Shown piece by piece: positions 37,372 through 50,136 of a stretch of DNA of 64,000 bases. Made by a program: the position numbers and the translations under genes. The stretch covers positions 30,345,708 through 30,409,707 of the forward strand of contig CM068314.1 in NCBI GenBank assembly GCA_034766995.1, written 5' to 3'. How positions within the stretch are numbered: position 1 is the first letter of the stretch; every line of letters starts with the position of its first letter. The notes under the pieces were generated by a model, which did not search any database, was not told where the DNA came from, and saw only the letters and a program-made list of their open reading frames with translations. Source of the stretch: Acanthacorydalis orientalis (Eukaryota > Arthropoda > Insecta > Megaloptera > Corydalidae).

Positions 37372-38261
37372 GCATGAAGGTCCCCCACATTTTGAAAAAT
37401 TATAAAAAAAACAAAATTATTTAGAAAAAAATGTATTTCTTCTCGAAAAGTACATAAAAAACAGTTTTGTTTTAATGAGTTCTAAAAGTTATATCAGACA
37501 AATGGCGGCTGTCGTTGCCAATACATTGCTGAAGACGTTCTCAGAATTTTTCCATCACTTTCCGGGTCATCAGGTCGATTTTCTGTCTGATTGATTTCCT
37601 GTCGGATCAGGCATCGATTTCCTGTCTGATCTTTTCCTTCAAATCCTCAAGAGATCGAGGACGATGTTCGAAAACTTTTTCCTTCAGGTATTTCCAAAAG
37701 ATAGTCACATGGGCTCAAATCTCGTGACCGTGCTGGCCACCCCACGTCTCCCCTTAAATAGATCAAAAGCCAACGGAACATTTCCCACAACACTGAGCGA
37801 ACGTCGTGCTGTGTGAGCTGTGGCCCTGTCCTCTTGAAATCACACATGTTCTGTACCCACATTGTCCAGTTTGAGGCGCATAAAGGTTCCAATATTTTAA
37901 CATCTGGTCACAGTTACTGTTGCACCACCTTCATCAAAAAAATACGAGCCGATCACATCAAAGTCGACAACTGCACATCAAACAGTTACGATTAGAGATC
38001 CATAGCAAAATCGTTTCCTGATCTGGTAAAGGTACATTTCGATCGAGTGCGAAGCGTGTACGGAACGCTCTCTGCGTCGTTCTCACAGAACGGTTGTTCT
38101 TATAATACGCTTGAACAACAAAGTCCCGATATTCACCGGTCCAGTTCATGATGGGTACTAAAAACGGCAGAGCCTAACCTACCGAATTAAATCTACTCCA
38201 CATTTTTACCCCTAATACAGCTTTCACAGTTCCCCCTCGAAATAAAGGGAGATCTTCATGC
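37372..38261 (-). mobile_element. DUF4817-type Tc1/mariner-superfamily transposon relic
   Basis: Imperfect terminal inverted repeats GCATGAAGGTCCCCC (37372-37386) and GCATGAAGATCTCCC (minus strand, 38261-38247) match at 13 of 15 positions. The minus strand from 38149 starts NWTGEYRDFVVQAYYKNNRS and continues TTQRAFRTRFALDRNVPLPD, the DUF4817 HTH found at the start of many arthropod transposases. After a deletion it resumes with LRGDVGWPARSRDLSPCDYL, the end of the DDE domain around its last acidic residue. Most of the catalytic domain is lost and frames are broken. Confidence 0.8.
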
Positions 38262-38383
38262 CCCACCTTGTGTAATAGATTTAAATATTTTTTAATTATT
38301 TAAAATTGCACTACCTAAAGTTATCTATTGCTCTGATAGGCTTCGTTCTCTGAGCTCAGCTCGAAGTCTTTTTTCAACGAATG

Positions 38384-38466
38384 ATTTCGGTATGAATGCA
38401 ATCTTCAGTTAGATTTTGAAGATTTCAACGATTCTTCCAACTGAAGATGGTATCGTACCGAAACCG
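38384..38466. repeat. Inverted pair of GAAGAT...CCGAAA hairpin motifs
   Basis: The minus strand at 38409-38384 reads ACTGAAGATTGCATTCATAC then CGAAAT. The plus strand at 38441-38466 reads CTGAAGATGGTATCGTACCG then AAACCG. Both are forms of a CTGAAGATGxN...CGAAAC motif that recurs at 4208 (-), 22311 (-), 30012 (+) and 58421 (+). In my reading this is a common repeat-associated motif in arthropod DNA; its parent element is not identified. Confidence 0.5.
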
Positions 38467-38639
38467 GTCGTAGCAAGGAAACTCTCAGCTGATCTCAAAG
38501 TATGAAAGATAACATATCGACGCGATTACAGTTATAAAATCTTACGATTATATAATTATGAAGTAATCTAATTATACAAAACTATGATACACACTTTTTT
38601 TAAATCACAAATTTCTACTGTAAAAACGTAAAAACAAAA

Positions 38640-38933
38640 CGTCTCCTGCGACAAAACGTTCCGTCAATCCGATGCCGATACCGCAGATAATTCGCGCCAT
38701 GGGTAATACTATCGCCTGTCCATGTCCTTGGACAGGAAGTCTCGAAAAGAATGCAAATTGAAATGTGTACGTTGTTTTTTGTATGTGCTCGACGCGATGA
38801 AGAAATGCCTACCGACCGCGTGCGTCTGTTTGATGGATGGTACGAAATTTGTCACCTCAGTGTCACGTTTGCGAATTTCGGTAGTTCTTTTCTCCAACAT
38901 CGTCTCGCGTATCTCATTACGTCGCCATTTTAT

Positions 38934-38935
<2 letters not shown>
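38640..38935. other. GC-raised island with possible coding remnant
   Basis: On the minus strand a frame from about 38935 to a stop at 38709 encodes a hydrophilic stretch (MLEKRTTEIRKRDTEVTNF, then HAVGRHFFIASSTYKK, then FRDFLSKDMDRR). I do not recognise it. A perfect 8-bp hairpin, CCTGTCCA/TGGACAGG, lies at 38715-38736. The block ends at a (TA)n array. It may be an exon, an old retrocopy or a transposon fragment. Confidence 0.3.

Positions 38936-38938
<3 letters not shown>

Positions 38939-38974
<36 letters not shown>
38939..38974. repeat. (TA)n array, 36 bp
   Basis: A pure run bounding the right edge of the GC-raised island at 38.64-38.94 kb. Confidence 0.96.
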
Positions 38975-38976
<2 letters not shown>

Positions 38977-39109
38977 TGTTTTTTCTGGAATTTTTCAAGG
39001 TGAATGCGATGTACGACTGTCTGAAACTTGACTGCCTTGATATGAGTTTTCGTGAATCGTGATTTATACAGATACATACATATATACCTTCATACATACA
39101 TATATTATT

Positions 39110-39125
39110 ACACACACACACACAC

Positions 39126-39186
<61 letters not shown>
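39110..39186. repeat. (CA)n(TA)n array, about 77 bp
   Basis: A CA block, then TA with one CATA interruption. Confidence 0.96.
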
Positions 39187-39188
<2 letters not shown>

Positions 39189-39734
39189 ACAAATAAGTAT
39201 GCGTCGCTGTGCCAAAAATTAAAGTCAGTCTTTTTTATTCATTGTATTTTTTCAATTAAAACAATATAGTCGATAATAATTCGCATGCGAACCAAAGTTC
39301 AATTTATACACATGTCTGCGCATTATACATACACATAATAGTATACAATATTTTTTTAATATACTTTTGTAACACGTAACTCAAATTTCACAGTTTTGTG
39401 GTCGATTGATTTTTAATACCTTACAAAATTACAATGCTGCATTATTCATGTTGACGTTATTTATTTTCGAGTAATTTAAATTTCCATAAAATCATATTTA
39501 CTAATACACATTTACTTATGAAAATAATCATCAACGATTTGTAAGAAATGAGAATTAATCATAAAAAAAGATCATAATGAGAAGTATTCATAAAAACATC
39601 TACATTAATTTATTTGAGAGAACAAATTGTCTTTGTTATATCAGTGAGTGTTTTTATGGAGATATGTGCGAACAAAAATCTAGAATCTTTTCACACTACA
39701 CCCATGAATTCGTTATATACGTTATAACCGTTTT

Positions 39735-39738
<4 letters not shown>

Positions 39739-39788
<50 letters not shown>
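39739..39788. repeat. (TA)n array, 50 bp
   Basis: A pure run about 230 bp left of the 40.0 kb mariner. Confidence 0.97.
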
Positions 39789-39793
<5 letters not shown>

Positions 39794-40019
39794 AATTTCG
39801 ATTTTAGAATTTGCGGTACAAAATAAGTGCCAAAAATGAAAATATGAATACAATTTACTCCTAATAAACATCTTTCATCAATTTATTTTTAAAGAATTAT
39901 ACTGAACAAAGAGTTATGGGTCTGACATGAAAAGATGCAAAAAAATAATTAATGTTGGATGTGAAATATTCAATATTTATCTATTGTATTTTGATAAATT
40001 GCTAGCTTAATATTTCGTA

Positions 40020-40573
40020 TTAGGTTGGTAGGAAAATAATTACGGTTTTTGTTTTCTGAATTCTAATCTTAATTTTTTTCAATGAAAGTGTCAATTCATC
40101 GTGTTCATGTTAATATCACTTTAAAGTGCATTTTTCGGTATGTATTTTGGAACATCGACACTGCTATTATTATTAATTTTGTTTAAAATTGGGTTATCGT
40201 ATTAAAAATGGAAAAGAGCAATTTTTAATATGAGTTCAAAATGGGTGGTAGAGTAGTAGAAAGTGCTCGTAGACTAAACGATGCTTTTGGTGTGAGTACT
40301 GTTAAGAAATGTACGGTGTAATGGTGGTTCCAAAAATTATATGCTGGGGACAAGAGCCTTGAACATGAAGGTCGTCTTTCTTCAGTCCATAACGACCAAC
40401 TGAAGGCGTTAGTTGGACAAAATCACGCACAACAATTCGAGAGCTTGCACAAAAGTTAGGCGTTAGTCATCCAACAGTTCTGGGCCATTTAAAACGGCTA
40501 GGAAAATCAAAAAATGGAAGAATATATATGAATTTGAACGTGATAAACCATAATTATTTTTCTATCAAACTAA
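40020..40573 (+). mobile_element. Internally deleted mariner transposon with both ends (about 0.55 kb)
   Basis: The left end reads TTAGGTTGGTAGGAAAATAA and the right end, on the other strand from 40573, reads TTAGTTTGATAGAAAAATAA. Between them the plus strand carries FKMGGRVVESARRLNDAFGV, WWFQKLYAGDKSLEHEG and SSVHNDQLKALV with stops and frameshifts, that is, the mariner DNA-binding domain. It then passes to the 3' end close to the point where the 9.6 kb copy is deleted. TA dinucleotides flank both ends, as expected for mariner target duplications. Confidence 0.85.
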
Positions 40574-41403
40574 TATTTAGAAAAAAATGTTCTTTAATTT
40601 GCGATAATACACAAAATAACATCGGAATATAAATTATAATCGGATTAAAATACTAAAATGTTTATATATTACATTAACTATATTTTATAAATCTAATGAT
40701 TCTATTATTTGAAGAATATACTGATTTTAAGAAAAGAGAATATTTTAAAAAGTAAAAAATCGTAAATATAAAATGAATGTATTTTTGAAGACTTTGAAAA
40801 TAGTTTATTAAAATATATCATAACTAATAATTATTATTCTTCTATTACAAACTTTTGTGAGAAATATGATTTTTTACAGCATTTTAGAACAAAGAAGACA
40901 TAAATGTGTATAGAAAACGATTTTAATCTCCATTTCTATTTTAAATAATATATTTTATGATATATAATCTATAAAAATTAAGAATATTTATCAATGAATC
41001 GATTTATTTTTCTTTAGACTGCATTTAGTAATTTGATAATTCAAATTATTTTCGTTCAATGGCAAGTATTAAAACAGAATTACATTAAATTTTTAAAAAA
41101 AACAAAACTACATCTCATTTTTAATGGGTAGACAAGAAAATAAATATTTTGACTAAAGACAGCGTTAGAGTTCATCATACCATTCGTAGTATAAAAAAAA
41201 TAAGTTGTAAACGAATGTGTACAATAGAAGTAAAAAAGGATGACTGACGAACAAAATATACTCGATTGGTTTCCTGGAAATCTAAAACAATCTACTAAAG
41301 AACAACTATGTGATAAAAGGACGAGTTCTACTACGAACGACAGAGTTAATTCATTTAAAAATCCCAAACATGAATACATTCACAAAATCAAACGTTTATG
41401 TTT

Positions 41404-41467
<64 letters not shown>
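41404..41467. repeat. (TA)n array, 64 bp
   Basis: A run with a single ACAT interruption near 41420. Confidence 0.97.
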
Positions 41468-41471
<4 letters not shown>

Positions 41472-41887
41472 CCTAGTTCGTTATTAGTTATACTACATAT
41501 TGGAATTTATAAATCATTCATACGTAATTATTCATTTTAATATTGATTAATTATAAAAATACTCTAATAAATTTATATAAACATGTCTATAGCTGTATGC
41601 TTTATTATTTAATATTGAAATTCATTTATCAACTTAAACATTTACTCGCTTCGTTATATTAAAAAAATAAATTAATTATGTATTGCTTTTGGACCGATAT
41701 GTAGCTGTATAGAACTTTATAAAATTACTGCAATTAATTTATTCCAAGTTTTAATTAAACATTGACATAAAAATAATTAACAGCGGGTATATAAAATTCA
41801 GTTAGTAAAAATACGCTTGAAATACGTTTATGACTGGAAAAATATTTAAATAAGTTTATACTTTTTGAAAACTTAAAATCAAACACA

Positions 41888-41889
<2 letters not shown>

Positions 41890-41945
<56 letters not shown>
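41890..41945. repeat. (TA)n array, 56 bp
   Basis: A pure run after a short CACACAC block. Confidence 0.97.
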
Positions 41946-41948
<3 letters not shown>

Positions 41949-42250
41949 AGCTTGTGTGTTTATATACATGTAAATATGTGTATGTAATTATCGTATTTGA
42001 GTGTTTTATTGTATTATGATTGTTTTTGATCAGCAACCCACATCGACAAATTAGTAATGATAAAAAAGCATACATTAATATATTCCAGTGTGGGTTTCTC
42101 ATTAAAAAAATAATTCATACATTTGATTGCTTTATAAAATACATGTTCATTTCATTTTTACAAGTTTCTTTATTTGTATTTTGTAATTACCGCTTGTCGA
42201 TTTATTTACAGAATAGATATGTCAAACACTCTTCACTTAAAATGTCAAAT

Positions 42251-42252
<2 letters not shown>

Positions 42253-42300
<48 letters not shown>
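42253..42300. repeat. (AT)n array, 48 bp
   Basis: A pure run. From 42.3 to 44.9 kb nothing recognisable follows. Confidence 0.97.
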
Positions 42301-42301
<1 letters not shown>

Positions 42302-42304
<3 letters not shown>

Positions 42305-44899
42305 TGTGAGTTATGTACATTTATAGATAGATGTATCTATGCACGCCTTCTATCTCTTAATGCAGTAGACTGAAATTGAAATTATAGACAGAAGTCAAAT
42401 TAGATAATACATTTTTTAGTCATACAGTGTAGAGAAGATATTTAATATAAATGTAACCGCCTACACTGAATATCTTTGCCCTCCTACAAAGTTTCATATA
42501 TGTAGGGTTAAACATTACGTATGTATGTGCTACTGATGGATTTTTAAATGATTCTCTGTATCTGTATGTTTACAACAGTCTTAAAACTATACTGAATTAA
42601 ATTTTGATATGTTAAAATTTTCATAAAAAGAAACCAAATTAGAAATGAAACTTAAGTAACTCGTATGTTACAGTATCTAAGCAAAATACGAAAGATGTTT
42701 CGGATGTCGCAATGTTCCCAGGCAAGATAGTCTTATCATCTCGATTTTTACTTAATAAAATAATATTTTCAATGATTTGAAGGTGATTTTATAATTTATC
42801 TGCAATATACTCTTATTTCTTAAATAATCAATAATATATTTAGATCGGTTCAATTATTATTATAATTTAAGTATATAAAATGTTAACACATTTGAACTTA
42901 ATCAACCTGATCGAACACAAAAAAAAATTTGGACTTGTATACCTCTAAAAATACAACGCATCAAAAATGTACACAATTAAAAAAAGATAAAATATGAAAT
43001 ATTATTATGAATAATCAATCGTTCTTATTAGAAGTTTGTTGAAAAATTTAATTGAATCTTAAAGATGTGCACTTGCTATGTACCAATTATGAACGGTAAG
43101 TATAAGATAGGTCAATAAATGTCCTTTAATGTGCTAAAGTAGTTTAGTAGTAAACGTTTGCATACCTCTGTGACTGTGTTTGGGGTCTAACCAGCTTCAT
43201 TTTCGTGTATATAGCATGCACATATACGCTTGTTCATACACTGTTTGGTTTGGTAATCTGATGCCATATTATAATTATTTTTATAGAATAGTTGCTGAAG
43301 TTCTAGATATCATATGTTACTAGTAAGATCATAGTGAATAATCCTGAAAAAAATAATTTAGATAGCTCAAAAAATGTATGAATGCATAGGTAAGAAATAA
43401 ACAAACTAATAGACATCTACAAGACAGACTTATTTTGTGCGTTTTAATTTTTAAATAATTATTTAACCTTTATGTCGTTATGATTTGGGATCCTAAAGAT
43501 AAAATTTTCTCAATAAAAAATCATAAGCCCTTACTATTTTTTTTTAAATTAGTAACAATAAAACATTCCTTGAAAATAATCATTTTAATTATTATTGATA
43601 TAATTCAATGTTCTCAAATATATTAATTGATAAAAATGACTACACAAACCATATTAGTTTAGGATAAGTCTTCTTTACGATAGAAAACTTTTACTTACAT
43701 GCATTCAAACAGTTAATTAAAACTTTTACTAAAAAATACAAGATTAAATACTAGGATGCAATTTAGGTTAGACTTTAAATACAGGACTTTTTATAAAATA
43801 AATTTAATGAAATTTAGTTTTAACCATCAATTATATTTGTATCTATGAAATAAATAGAAGGTAAATTACGTGGCACAAACTGATAACCTTATTGATTTAA
43901 ATTGTATTAGAAGAGATACCGGTTAAAAGTGTAATATTTAAAAAGTCTACCTGCTATTTTATATAAAAATTAAGTTATTTTATCAAAAAACCCATTTTTT
44001 GATATATTAATTAAATTATATTCTTTAAAAATTTACAAAATTTGATTATAATGTAATATATATTATGAATACACTGTATAAAAGCCAATTATGGGTTCAT
44101 AAATAAAACAAGAATTAAAACAAGCCATGCAATAAAATTCATTGGAAACAGATTTGTAAAAACTAGAAAAATATTCAAAACATATAAAAAATATATACTT
44201 TTTGCAATATTGAGCAGTAATTAGTGTTTTGAAAATACAAATTGCCATTGTACAACTATAAGCAGATCTGGATTATTAAAAAAATTATATAGACATACCC
44301 TATATTTAAATTCATTATTATTCAAGCATGTGAAAAATTCTATATCATTAAGTTATGATGTATCATTCAGTAAAATATAATTATAGAATTATAAAACATA
44401 CTCGTTAAATTAATAATAAAATATTATAATAATAACTTGTACGAATTATCAATGATAGTAGAATAATGATTGCATATTTATGGACGTAGAACTTTTTAAA
44501 TTTTAACATTTAGCAGGATTTCGATACATATTTCATAGAACCTTCTCTATCCAAAAATGTGTCCTGTTGACGAAAAAAACTCGAGTCAAAATTGTGATAT
44601 AATTATAAATGTAATATAGCCTGAAAAGTTTTATTAGTTTAAAGAGAAAATTGTAATTTAAAAAATACTAAATGACGTTTTTTATTAATATTCGTTTTAA
44701 TTACTATTGAAATTACATATACTGATTTTCTTTTTTCAATAATAAACAATTCTATATGAAGGAAACAGGAATTATAAAACACTTACACACTAGTTTGTAA
44801 TTCACTTATAACAACATTTGAACATGTGTAAGTTTATGAAACTACTACTCAGACAACCCTTACAAAATTAACCCCACACCAAACTTTATATGCATACAT

Positions 44900-44900
<1 letters not shown>
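42302..44900. other. AT-rich stretch without recognisable features
   Basis: About 2.6 kb of low-complexity AT-rich DNA. No frame, repeat family or GC-raised block was seen. Confidence 0.6.
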
Positions 44901-44911
<11 letters not shown>

Positions 44912-44976
<65 letters not shown>

Positions 44977-44978
44977 TA
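44912..44978. repeat. (TA)n array, about 67 bp
   Basis: A run abutting the GC-rich island at 44985. Confidence 0.97.
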
Positions 44979-44984
44979 AAATAC

Positions 44985-45195
44985 ACCGGGGCGCCGTCGT
45001 GCAAAAGTGCGGTGGGACGTAGTAATGCGCACGCGGTCCATGGCCCCAATGCCGCCATGGGGGCAGACGTCGGGCCTCAAACTCCAAGTCGGGGCCGACG
45101 GCCTCGAAAATCCCACGATTCGTTCCCGCACGCTCCCATTCTAGCCCGTTCGCCTTTAACCGAATGCGGACGGCCTTCAAAAGGGAAAACGTTTG
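44985..45195. other. Strongly GC-rich island (about 210 bp) abutting (TA)n
   Basis: The most GC-rich block in the window, with many CpG sites (GGGGCGCCGTCGTGC, CGGGGCCGACGGCC). It begins directly at the end of a (TA)n array. A minus-strand frame reads NGLEWERAGTNRGIFEAVGP and continues Arg/Pro-rich, without a recognised family. Sharp edges suggest an inserted element rather than host sequence. Confidence 0.4.
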
Positions 45196-47039
45196 CAGTA
45201 ATGTGTGCACATGTAGCACTATGCTGTAGTAAAACTCATGAAAATGTACACAACGCACTCACGCAAATAAATATGAATGTAAATACATACATACATACAT
45301 ATATATATATATACATATATAATAATAAATTCTGTTTATAGAAAGCTCTCTCGAAAGAGTATCAATTTAATACAAGTGCACGAATGTAAATATTCAAATT
45401 ATTTACATCATTTGGTAAGACTAATTTTCTCAACGTTTTCTTGTGTGACTAGTAATAATTATTTAGTTCTAGCATCCAAACTATTTCGTTGTATTTGTAT
45501 TTAGTTCCTGTAAAAACTAATTGTAATTATAAACACAACTTCCTGTTTATATATAATTTCAACAGAAAAGAATGAGTATAAAATAAAAACACATATGCTA
45601 ACTTTTTTTTAAATATCGAATCTCATAAATATTAAATTGATTTAGTAACAAACATTTTACACTCTCATTAATAATTTGATCTATGTTTAGAGAAGATTAA
45701 ATTTAAAGTCACGAACATCTAAGTATTTTTATTTGAAGTTCGAATGTTTCTTTATGTGTAACTCGTTATTGTGAAATATTTTTCTGTTAAGTAATGTTGA
45801 TAATGGTTCATCAGAAAAGTAGACAAAAGAAAAACTGGTTAGCAAATAGGTTCAATAAAATTTTAATGCATTTTATATTTTTAAAATTCAATAAATATAC
45901 ACTAAACTGAATGAATTAATAATCCATTTATATATTTATATTTTTTTAATACTAATTTATTTACAAAAAATTAAGATATATTCGTTAAGGGATTTTATTA
46001 TTAGATAAGTGCTTCTTTATTTAAAAAGTGTGAAAATTGAAATCAAAAAAAAAAGATGTATTATGATTTATTTACTGCTAGTGATCGATTTGAATAAACA
46101 TCTAGAATTAATTAAAACCATAAACGTTCAAGTTTCTGTGTATTGACGAGAAAATGTTTTTTTATAAATACGAATATATTTTTATAAATTTAATAAGTTT
46201 CAGAAATCAAAGAGTGAATATATCGATTTTTCAATTAACTTCAAACTAAAATATGAAAAAAACTTCAACGCTTAAAAATTGTTTTTAAAAATTTTATTTC
46301 AAGATCTGTAACTAATTGGAAATAGATTAATTCAATTAATTTTCGATGTTTATTTATTTGAGTAAATATACTGAATTTTTATTTATTGATAAGTTTACTT
46401 GTAAGATGATTTTCTTTTTTTAAAAATGACAATTTTTTTAAAAAAATGAAGAGAAAAAATGGGATAATTATATTTTCCATTTAATTCAAAACAACAGTTT
46501 GCCATTTAACACTTTTATGAAATCTTGAAACATTGATGAAAGTCGAGTTTAGAGAATTAAATATTTTAAGAAATAACAGATCATTCTAAAAGTGCTGAAG
46601 TTAAGAGTTTATACAATAATGGTTAAAACTTAATTCAGAATAGAAATTACCGGATTTTTATTTAAATTAATAATCGATACTAAATTAGATATTTGAATAT
46701 AATGTTTATGTTGTTATTGTAATGTGTTATTTGAAGATGTATGAGTTTTGACGATAAAATTTACAAAAACTTATAATAGAGAGTATATTTTAATTAAGTT
46801 TCATTACTAATAAATAACTATCGAATTTCGAATATGTGAAAACAAAAACAGCTGTCTGTAGAAAAAATGAAAGATTGAAAGAACACAGTGGGTTATTTTC
46901 AAAGTTGGAATTGTTACATCAACGAACACATTGTAAATATCGAACACTGACAGTTCTTCGAAAAAAGAACAATTCACGCCGTCTTCAATTAACTCAGGTA
47001 AACTGATAACACGTTTCATAATAGTCTTTGTTGTGGAAA

Positions 47040-47370
47040 TTTCATGTTGTCATAATGGAGCATGTAAGTATATTTGAGTGCGTGAGGTGAGTGGTTGTGA
47101 ATGTGTGGGTGGTAATCTGACGTAGTGAGGAACAGTAACTATACGCTAGACGCAAAAGTGTTCGTCGAACCGGAGACTACAGACAGCGTCAGTCTGGGAT
47201 AATGAGGAACAAAGAGATGGGGCGTGCACTGGGAGAGGGAAAAGGAACGAAGAGAGTACCCTAATAACAACAGAGATGTTTATGTGTCTAGTACGGTATT
47301 CTGTACGTGTGTTGGTAGTACATTTCGAAGATTCCCACTTCAGTAGGGGAACAGAGCCATTGTGGATATT
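47040..47370. other. GC-raised, purine-rich island
   Basis: GAGGTGAGTGGTTGTG, TCGAACCGGAGACTACAGAC and GATGGGGCGTGCACTGGGAG make a non-repetitive block without a frame. Plus-strand donor-like sites (CATGTAAGTA, GAGGTGAGTG) are at 47064 and 47085. Candidate regulatory element or non-coding exon. Confidence 0.3.
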
Positions 47371-48088
47371 TGATTTGAGAATATTGTATTTTTTTATAGT
47401 AAATAAAAGCGAATATTTTCACGTTCGGAACAAAAGAAACTTTTAATGCACACGGTAGTTTATAAGAGATGGATCAACATTTTTAAACATTACCTTTCTA
47501 TTAACAAAAAAAAAAACTATGACTGTTGCGATTGCATTTCAACAACAAACAAATTTATAATAAATATCATTTTTTTATACACTAAAAATATTAATAAAAA
47601 CCGAAAACTGAAAAAAATATTTATTTACAATTACAAAGTTTTAAGTTATTTTAAAAATAATGCCAATTTCTGAATTTTTTACATACAAATAAGAACATTA
47701 GAATGGTCAAACATGAATGCTTTTCTAAAAATATAATATTAAATGTTACTAAAATACTAAAATGTTACACACAAGAACATAAACAGTTACGTGAATAGAA
47801 GATTTTGATTTTTTATATCTACATAATTGTAATGATGAATTTCTATTCAAAATTATACATTTTTTTCTTTTTTTTATATAATATCAGACTTATTTTTTAT
47901 ATTTATAATATTAATACCTCAAATATATTTTAGATTAATTAACATAATATTTTTAATATTTTATACATTTATAAAACTATAACAATCTACCTATACTGAA
48001 TTACAGATTAAAATTAAAAGTTAAAAAATAGTAATTAATGATTTTCATTACTTCCTTAAACAATAATTTCAAAAAAATTATTCACAAT

Positions 48089-48152
<64 letters not shown>
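48089..48152. repeat. (AC)n(AT)n array, 64 bp
   Basis: About 20 bp of AC passes into about 43 bp of AT. Confidence 0.96.
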
Positions 48153-48156
<4 letters not shown>

Positions 48157-48480
48157 CAGAAAATAAAATTTAGAGCTGAAGCTACTTGCAATATTTGTTC
48201 ATTCAACAGACAAAATTACAATCAAGAAATGTTATAATGTCAATTAACCCCGATGCAATACCATTCATTTTTTGTAAATATTAGTTTATTCTTGTATATT
48301 ATTACTGTACGACGAACTAAGCTTAATAACATATTTAATTACTTTTCGAGAATTTTAATTATTCATTTGAAAATATACGAATTTTAGAATTTCAGTGCTC
48401 TGTAATTATGTAAAATCAACAAAGTTTTTCTCATAAAATAAGTTAAACCTGCTTCGTGTAACCAATGTGTACAGAACATT

Positions 48481-48484
<4 letters not shown>

Positions 48485-48541
<57 letters not shown>
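48485..48541. repeat. (AT)n array, 57 bp
   Basis: A pure run in featureless DNA. Confidence 0.97.
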
Positions 48542-48544
<3 letters not shown>

Positions 48545-49586
48545 AAATAAAAATATATTTATTATAAATATTTTTCTTTTTTTAATGGCTAATAGCAGAT
48601 AAAATAAAATATAAGAAAAACAAAGTACAATATGAAATTCGTTTTTCATAAATTGATCGTTTTGAACGAAAAAGTAAATCTGAGATCGTCTCTAATTTTT
48701 GATTTGAACTTTGATGTCAAACATTTGTTTGTCAATGACGGTTACAGGTCTATCTGAAGATTGTGTATGTATATAAGATTTCAAAGCTTACAGTGAAATG
48801 TATACTTGTCGTAGAATAAAATTGTTTGGTGACAGTTGATGTGGAATTGAAATTCTAAGCTAAGGTTTTTCTAAAATTATGCACGTATATATGTATGTAT
48901 GTGTATATATATACATAAACAGTTTAACACATTTACTTTAAAGCCGAATAATGAATACTTTGTCAGGGAATTTTAAGAAATTCACCGTCCACATACCACA
49001 AAAAATTGTCTATTTAAAGTGTTTAATAAGTGTTCATTGGTTATTTTAATGGTTAATAGTTGTTTTTTTTTCAGTTATTTCTGTGTTTTAATTCTGTTAC
49101 TTGTTTGTATGTCGTTTGAAAAATCAATCAAGACAATTATAGATTTAATTGATTTATCAACTTCAACTTAATCGAGAAGTCCACTATTCCATTATAAAAA
49201 ATGAATCATAAATATCATTTATTGTAAATTCGATTGAAACCAATACATATTATAATAGAAGTAACACTCGGTCAGATTTCACATTACTCCGGTCTACAAA
49301 CATTCCTGTAGTGCCCTTTAAAATAATTGTAATAGTGACGATAAATTTAGAACGAAATGGATGACGTGTAATTATATTAAAAGTGCATGTCGGGGAGTTT
49401 GTTTACGTGTTTTGAAACAGAGCTTCGTGCATGTTTGCAGAATATAAAGATTGATATCGCAGATGCTCTTCGCACAAGTTTCTTATTACGGACACGCTTT
49501 TATTGTATCACTAAAATTTGCTTGTTTACGACCTTTTTATTAAGATTATGCCGTCGCAAAAATTCTATTTTATCAGAATGTCTGCA

Positions 49587-49655
<69 letters not shown>
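49587..49655. repeat. (AC)n(AT)n array, 69 bp
   Basis: About 20 bp of AC passes into AT. A second AT array lies at 49846-49905. Confidence 0.96.
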
Positions 49656-49658
<3 letters not shown>

Positions 49659-49841
49659 TTATATAAATACATAGATAGATAATTTGATTTGTGTTTATAG
49701 ATATGTGGAAAATAAACATATCTTTACTACTTTTAAGCGTAACGCTACTTTTTTTTTGATGTGGCATCAAATATTATTGCTCACATTTATTTTCGGTAGC
49801 ATCAAAAATTTAGATGCAATTGACTTATAAAAACACATACA

Positions 49842-49845
<4 letters not shown>

Positions 49846-49905
<60 letters not shown>
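49846..49905. repeat. (AT)n array, 60 bp
   Basis: A pure run. A shorter one lies at 50099-50132. Confidence 0.97.
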
Positions 49906-49908
<3 letters not shown>

Positions 49909-50095
49909 GGATATTCTGAAAATTTAATTTTTTAATATAATTTATGTCTGAAAGTTACCCACTCAGATAAAGTCAATTCAAATCAGATTTATTTATTATA
50001 AATAAGATATTATGATAAATTATACGACATAACTTAAATTATGAAAAAAGAAGAAATAAACACAGTGATGTACTTTATATTAAAAATTATTATTT

Positions 50096-50136
<41 letters not shown>

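Noticed and set aside
44860..45258. Minus-strand frame of 132 codons as a gene
   Set aside because: Half of it is microsatellite translation and the rest is Arg/Pro-rich read-through of a GC-rich block; kept only as an unexplained island.
49387..49674. Plus-strand frame starting MSGSLFTCFETELRACLQNI
   Set aside because: It runs into a CA/TA array and has no recognisable domain; only slight GC rise.
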